The notes under the pieces: model-generated | The model's database searches: none | Told to the model about the DNA's origin: nothing | Seen by the model: the letters and a program-made list of their open reading frames with translations, nothing else | Assembly (NCBI RefSeq): GCF_905171775.1 | Contig: NC_053492.1 | Coordinates: 278,400,938 to 278,464,937 of the forward strand | DNA from: Rana temporaria | Taxonomy: Eukaryota > Chordata > Amphibia > Anura > Ranidae | Direction: 5' to 3' | Length of the DNA stretch: 64,000 nt | Made by a program: the position numbers and the translations under genes | Part shown: piece after piece, positions 59,250 to 64,000 of the stretch | Layout of the letters: each line of letters starts with the position of its first letter | Position numbering within the stretch: position 1 is the stretch's first letter

Positions 59250-59515
59250 GGCCCAGATTCTCAAAGGACTTACGACGGCGCAGCGCCATGTACGCCGGCG
59301 TAAGTCCTAATCTGACCCGTCGTATCTATGCGACTGATTCTTAGAATCAATTACGCATAGATATCCATTAGATCCGACAGGCGTAAGTCTCTTACGCCGT
59401 CGGATCTAAACTGCATTGAGAATACAGCACTTGCCCGTGTAAGTTGCGGAGGCGTAACGTAAATCAGATACGTTACGCCTGCCCAAAATTGCGTGGAGAT
59501 ACGAGAATCTGGCCC
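59250..59515. mobile_element. Short internally deleted MITE of the GGCCCAGATTCTC family
   Basis: Ends GGCCCAGATTCTC and GAGAATCTGGCCC, flanked by TTA and CTA. At 266 bp it keeps both subterminal regions and lacks most of the interior seen in 57636-58377. Confidence 0.72.
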
Positions 59516-59608
59516 CTAGATTATTTTTAGATCATCTTTTATTGAAAAGCTCCCTATACAGGGTTGGGACTTTACATGAGGCATGTAGATGTATGTAATA
59601 ATAGAATA

Positions 59609-59616
<8 letters not shown>

Positions 59617-59667
<51 letters not shown>
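59617..59667. repeat. (TA)n microsatellite
   Basis: About 25 repeats in the left arm of the hairpin element. Confidence 0.95.
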
Positions 59668-59671
<4 letters not shown>

Positions 59672-59806
59672 ATATGAATGAATTGAGTGTCACAATCCCC
59701 TAGGGGTAATTCATGGTAGTAATGCTGGCAAAACATAATTAGGCGATAAAATGAAACATTTATGATATACAAAATATTATAATAAAAAATCTATCAACAT
59801 AATTGA

Positions 59807-60807
59807 CAGATAATAATATAATGGGACTGTAGTCATAACCCTTTAAAACCAATATAATATTACTATTGATAAATAAATAATATTACAATTATACCTGCGG
59901 TATGAAATGGCCGTGGCCTTTATTATAGGTATAAAATAATTGTATTTTATCAAACAATTCTTAAATCAAAATTAAATAATCGATTTTAAATATATTTACT
60001 CACTTTAATAAAAATAGCTCAGCCATTTAAGCTCAAGCTAAATAAAATGAAAATTTTATGAGGGATTAAAACCTCATAAAAAGGCCACGACAGGGAGGGA
60101 GGGTGGGATCCTGATGACATGCGGGACAAGCACGAAATGCATTGAAATCGAGGCTCTATAGAAAGTACAGGAGTACTTTTTGTTGAAGCGCACAGCTGAG
60201 GTGCATGCTGACAAACACTGCCTGCCCATAGAACGATCCATTTTGGACAGACTGGCTCACGCTTTCCCTCGAGCTGCGCATGATTGTTTGCTGCATCTGG
60301 CTTACATGCATGAACTGTAAGTGATGATTTTATTATAAAAAAGACGTTACTGCACTATATTGGCTTTTGGTGGCTCTGTTTGGCGGAGCCAAATATCTGC
60401 AGATGCTGGGGACAAGAGCTTGATACCACACACACTTTGATGCTGATTGGATGGGTGAATCGATTGTTATCTGATGTGATCTGTCGTGTGATTCCTGGAG
60501 GCCACTGATGTCCTGTTTTACATGCTTGTGGGTCACTTGGTGGCCAAAGATTTCTCGTGAGAGTTCAACCATTATCACTTCGGGTGAAGCACTTTATTGA
60601 ATATTATTTGCACAAGTTAGAAAAGTCACAGTCAAAGAAAAAAAAAAAAAAAAAAGTCACAGTGATTGGATATACAGAAGAAATCTGCCTGGACACTATA
60701 TATTAGATCTTTTTACATTTGGACTATATATATATTTGTTTGTTGATTGATTGTAGAATGTGCTTTTATTAATTTCACATATGGTTCTCTGTGCCCTATA
60801 TCACTTC
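59807..60807. mobile_element. 1-kb insertion in the left arm, 10-bp target duplication
   Basis: Bracketed by ACATAATTGA at 59797-59806 and 60808-60817. The right arm has the site once (near 61804-61814), showing the pre-insertion state. It contains a hammerhead-like core at 60111-60137 and the word 'ttttggacagactg' shared with 57318-57331. A poly-A tract lies at 60637-60655. No conserved frame. Confidence 0.65.
60105..60145 (+). ncRNA. Hammerhead-like core (candidate)
   Basis: CTGATGA at 60111-60117 matches the conserved box exactly. A 3-bp internal stem TGC/GCA follows, then GAAA at 60134-60137 and TGCATTG. The usual NTH cleavage triplet is ATT here. Weak internal stem; possibly decayed. 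Confidence 0.4.
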
Positions 60808-61007
60808 ACATAATTGATATAATAATAATACATTTAATAATGATTGATTACTAGACATGATTTGTGACAGACAATAAAAGTCAAAAGAAGAATCGAGTAT
60901 ATACAGATAATGAATACATAATTCATACAATAAATTCAGTCAATGAACATGATGGCTTGGTTATAGTTATTGAAACAAGCTTGGCTTGGCAAGCCTGGAA
61001 AAAAACT

Positions 61008-61046
61008 CAAAGCGTTTCATGGTGTTTTGCCAATCGTCAGGAGTTG
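61008..61046 (-). ncRNA. Hammerhead-like core, left arm (candidate)
   Basis: On the minus strand CTGACGA (complement of 61034-61040) is an exact CTGANGA box. It is followed by a short stem TGG/CCA, then GAAA (complement of 61015-61018) and CGCTTTGAG. Confidence 0.42.
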
Positions 61047-61544
61047 GATGCATGGGTTGAGATACAAGGTAATGAAATATTTGACGAGTTTAATAACTTA
61101 CTATGCATTCTACCCTAAAGATGAAGGAAAGGGGCAATGTCTTGACTACTTACAGAGCAGTCCATAAGTTGGAATCAGCTCCAAAGGTGGGGTTTGATGT
61201 TGGTCCGTTATGAGTGGTCTCACCCGGGGCTGAGGCGGAAACCCCCAGATCGAAATCAAGGGGGAAATACAGACACGGAGTACGCCTAACAGCCACTTCA
61301 TAAGAATGGTGCACGCTAAGTGCATGATTGGTACGGTATCTATACAAAGTCTATGTAAAAAAAGAGTGAGACCACTCATACCTGACCAACGTCAAACCCC
61401 ACCTTTGGAGCTGATTCCAACTTATGGACTGCTCTGAAAGTTGTCAAGACATTGCCCCTTTCCTTCATCGTTAGGGTAGAATGCATAGTTAGTTATTAAA
61501 CTCATCAACTATTTCATTACCTTGTAGCTCAACCCATGCATCCA

Positions 61545-61585
61545 ACTCCTGACCATTGCCAAAAGGCCATGAAACATGTTGAGTG
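61545..61585 (+). ncRNA. Hammerhead-like core, right arm (candidate)
   Basis: CTGACCA at 61549-61555 (one change from CTGANGA), internal stem ATTGCC/GGCCAT with loop AAAA and one mismatch, GAAA at 61571-61574, then CATGTTGAG. It is the mirror of the core at 61008-61046 and has the better internal stem. Confidence 0.42.
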
Positions 61586-61761
61586 TTCATCCAGGGATGC
61601 CAAGCCAAGCTTGCTTCAGTAACTATAACCAAGCCATCATGTTCATTGTCTGTATTTATTATATTAATTATTTATTTATTCATTATCTGTATAAACTTGA
61701 TTCTTCTTAAGACTTTTATTGTCTGTCACAAATCATGTCTAGTAATAAATTATTATTAAAT

Positions 61762-61764
<3 letters not shown>

Positions 61765-61804
<40 letters not shown>
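61765..61804. repeat. (TTA)n microsatellite
   Basis: About 13 repeats in the right arm of the hairpin element. Confidence 0.95.
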
Positions 61805-61806
<2 letters not shown>

Positions 61807-61933
61807 CAATTATGTTGATTGATTTTTTATTATAATATTTTGTATATCATAAATGTTTCATTTTATTGCCTAATCATGTTTTTCCAGCATTACAACCATG
61901 AATTACCCCTAGGGGATTGTGACACCCAATTCA

Positions 61934-61939
<6 letters not shown>

Positions 61940-61998
<59 letters not shown>
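61940..61998. repeat. (CT)n microsatellite
   Basis: About 29 repeats. The mirrored left-arm position holds (TA)n instead. Confidence 0.95.
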
Positions 61999-62000
<2 letters not shown>

Positions 62001-62062
62001 ATATATATACATATATATTATTTCATACATCTACATGCCTCATGTAAAGTCCCTACCCACCA

Positions 62063-63085
62063 ATTTGTCCCTTTATAGTTGTTGTGAAATATGTAGTACA
62101 CAGGTAATCCCCATTGCTCTAGATACTCCCATGATATCATGTTTTACATTTGGAAGAGTCAGTATATCCTAACTATAATCTGAATAAGTACTTACAGCAC
62201 CACATACAATACTTCTTTGCTGCCTAAATTCAGCTCCCAACTCTTGTCCTGACACACCTTGGCATCGACTTTCCTTTCTTGGCTATGTCTCTTGCTCTGC
62301 CAACAATTAGCCCTGTGAACACTGACAATCAAGAATCCTGTTCAATTTCAATAAAACGGACTGGAACAATGTACTTTATAGCATCTGTTTATTTCCTTGC
62401 CACATTTTGTCATTTGGCTGTTCTCTTCCAAAAGCTACTTGTCTAGCAGACACCCCTGCCAGTAATGTTATATCCATATTCCTGTAAGACAGACTACCCC
62501 CTCACATTTCCACCATACCAGCCTAATAGACTGTCAAGTTTCCAGAAAGCCTAGGCTTTGTTATGTCTCTATATGTTGCTATATAACACAGCATTGCACA
62601 CAAATAAACATTGATAATATGGTGATATATGATAATTATTTTCAGAGCAGGGAACTGAACACTGGTTGAATACAATTTATATAACACAAATATCCATAAT
62701 CTCTAATCCTTCGCTAATGGTTAACCAGACCTTAAAACGTAACACATCCAAAACCTGAACCCTAATAATAAATCCCATCCCTAAAATATCAGGTTCTACT
62801 GACCAACTGATTCCCACTATTCCCAAATCTCTCTTGCACCCAAAGTTGTGTATAAAGCATAGGCATTGACTGACTGCCTCTGCCCCAGGAGAAAACCATT
62901 GCCTATGCCTCATTCGGAACCCGCTTTTGGCTGTGGCTATGAACTAAAAAAAAAGCAGTAAAAATGTAATCTGGATCAAGTTTGATACAGAGGACAGTGT
63001 GTTTCTCTTTTTTCAGGTAAAAGATAGCACGAGGAGTAGGTAGACTTAAAGTTAATTTCCGATGTTTGGTCTGATTAAACACTTA
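62063..63085. other. No recognisable feature
   Basis: AT-rich sequence. The 78-codon minus-strand frame at 62677-62913 has no recognised motif. Confidence 0.4.
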
Positions 63086-63093
63086 CCCTAACT

Positions 63094-63278
63094 CAGTGTT
63101 TCTCAATTCCAGTCCTCAGGCCCCCCCAACAGGTCAGGTTTTCAGGATTTCCATTATTTTGCACAGGTGATTTGATCAGTTTCACTGCCTTAGTAATCAC
63201 CACAGCCTTTTCATCTGAGGGAAATCCTGAAAACCTGACCTGTTGGGGGGGCCTGAGGACTGGAATTGAGAAACACTG
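63094..63278. mobile_element. Short hAT-like foldback element, TSD CCCTAACT
   Basis: 185 bp with ends CAGTGTTTCTCAATTCC and GGAATTGAGAAACACTG, flanked by perfect 8-bp duplications CCCTAACT at 63086-63093 and 63279-63286. Same family as 19927-20102. Confidence 0.85.
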
Positions 63279-63286
63279 CCCTAACT

Positions 63287-64000
63287 GTAACTTTTAACCT
63301 GACTCTTAAAGGGAAGTTTGGGGGCATGGCTTGTGTGCACACAAGATGACTGCCTGAGCTCTAAACTCCTCACAACTGACCAAAACTGACCACTACAGGG
63401 CAGGAATACAGCCCAATCGAGCCCCACAGGATGCTCCTACACTCCCGCGGCACTCAGCGCAATGATGTCCCACAAGCGGGGCCAACCTATCCTCCCTGAT
63501 ACACAAGTTTTCCGCTGATATGCAGCATATGGGGGATAGAGTATGTAGCACTACCCCCGAAGGAGCTGCTGGTTTAGATTTGGGCCTGCACTATGCCTGT
63601 CAATCCCCAGAATTTGGCTCGATCCCTCCCTGGCACAAATGAACAACAATGTGTTTGGGACCCCCAATTGGTGATAGGGGACCCCACCAATAATAAATGT
63701 AGTAAAATGTTGTTACCTTGATGTTGTTCGCCTGCTACACAGCTACAAAAGCCAGAATTCAACACAAGATGTAGCTTAACCAGTGGTAAAATATTTACTT
63801 GGTAAAATAATAGAACAATGGTTATGCAGTAAACATTCAATACATACAGCTCCCTGTATAAATCAATGGAGTACCACTGGTTTAAAATATCTCTGTAACC
63901 AGACCCCCATAGCGCAACCTGAGGGACAGACTTGAGTGAGGGTGTGGTGGAGGAATCTCCCAGTGCACTAACTTCAACACTGGGGCACCTCTCCACCAAG
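63287..64000. other. No recognisable feature
   Basis: The open frame at 63574-63999 on the minus strand (141 codons, running off the window) shows no domain I recognise and has no supporting context. It may be chance. Confidence 0.35.

Larger units (their letters stand above)
59562..62062. mobile_element. Large hairpin element, left arm interrupted
   Basis: 59562-59806 pairs with 61800-62062 and 60808-61216 with 61373-61810, so the two arms flank a 156-bp loop (61217-61372). An insertion at 59807-60807 splits only the left arm. Both arms carry a hammerhead-like core. Different microsatellites sit at equivalent arm positions: (TA)n on the left at 59617-59667, (CT)n on the right at 61940-61998. 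I could not find its own target duplication. Confidence 0.65.

Noticed and set aside
61819..62172. 117-codon frame with a Leu/Ser run
   Set aside because: Translation of the (CT)n microsatellite in the hairpin arm.
63574..63999. 141-codon minus-strand frame running off the window
   Set aside because: No motif or start context. It cannot be separated from chance without the flanking sequence.

Overview
This window looks like intergenic or intronic DNA from a large, repeat-rich anuran genome, most likely a ranid frog. The evidence is the mix of repeats: Ty3/Gypsy, DIRS, Penelope, L1/Tx1 and L2-type retroelements, Tc1, hAT-, piggyBac- and Harbinger-like DNA transposons, long hairpin elements and many minisatellites. 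Several dispersed repeats match, from memory, families abundant in ranid frogs; that assignment was not checked by any search. I found no host protein-coding exon, tRNA or rRNA gene. All substantial coding capacity belongs to transposable elements, and nearly all of it is decayed.

Layout. 1-12 kb: an inverted copy of a ranid dispersed repeat; a 5'-truncated L1/Tx1 LINE with a second LINE tail nested in it; an antisense Penelope-like reverse transcriptase fragment; small inverted-repeat (MITE) elements; a DIRS reverse transcriptase fragment; and two diverged copies of one unclassified repeat. 12-15.4 kb: a 2.7 kb hairpin element with two younger insertions in its left arm. 16.5-18.1 kb: a hAT-like element carrying a 30-bp minisatellite that was itself split by an L2-type LINE. 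18-29 kb: minisatellites plus Harbinger-, hAT- and piggyBac-like MITEs. 31.7-33 kb: another hairpin element with a 16-bp target duplication. 35-42.5 kb: more MITEs, some nested.

42.75-48.19 kb holds the only apparently intact element: a Ty3/Gypsy retrotransposon with two 427-bp LTRs that read as identical, a 4-bp target duplication, a primer-binding region, a polypurine tract and one uninterrupted 1,509-codon gag-pol frame. Its domain order is capsid (SCAN-like), CCHC, protease, integrase, reverse transcriptase, RNase H. Integrase before reverse transcriptase is the arrangement of Gmr1-like elements, not of ordinary Gypsy. 49.5-52 kb is a decayed conventional Gypsy pol split by another repeat. 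54.5-57.5 kb is a nest of Tc1, a hairpin-type insertion and a MITE inside an older MITE. 57.6-62 kb holds two MITEs of one family and another large hairpin with an insertion in one arm.

The most unusual theme is a set of hairpin-forming elements flanked by 10-16 bp target duplications, most of which carry degenerate hammerhead-ribozyme-like cores. With the Penelope reverse transcriptase fragment in the same window, this suggests Penelope-related non-autonomous elements. In two of them the unaffected arm preserves the pre-insertion sequence of the other arm, so the order of insertions can be read from this single sequence.
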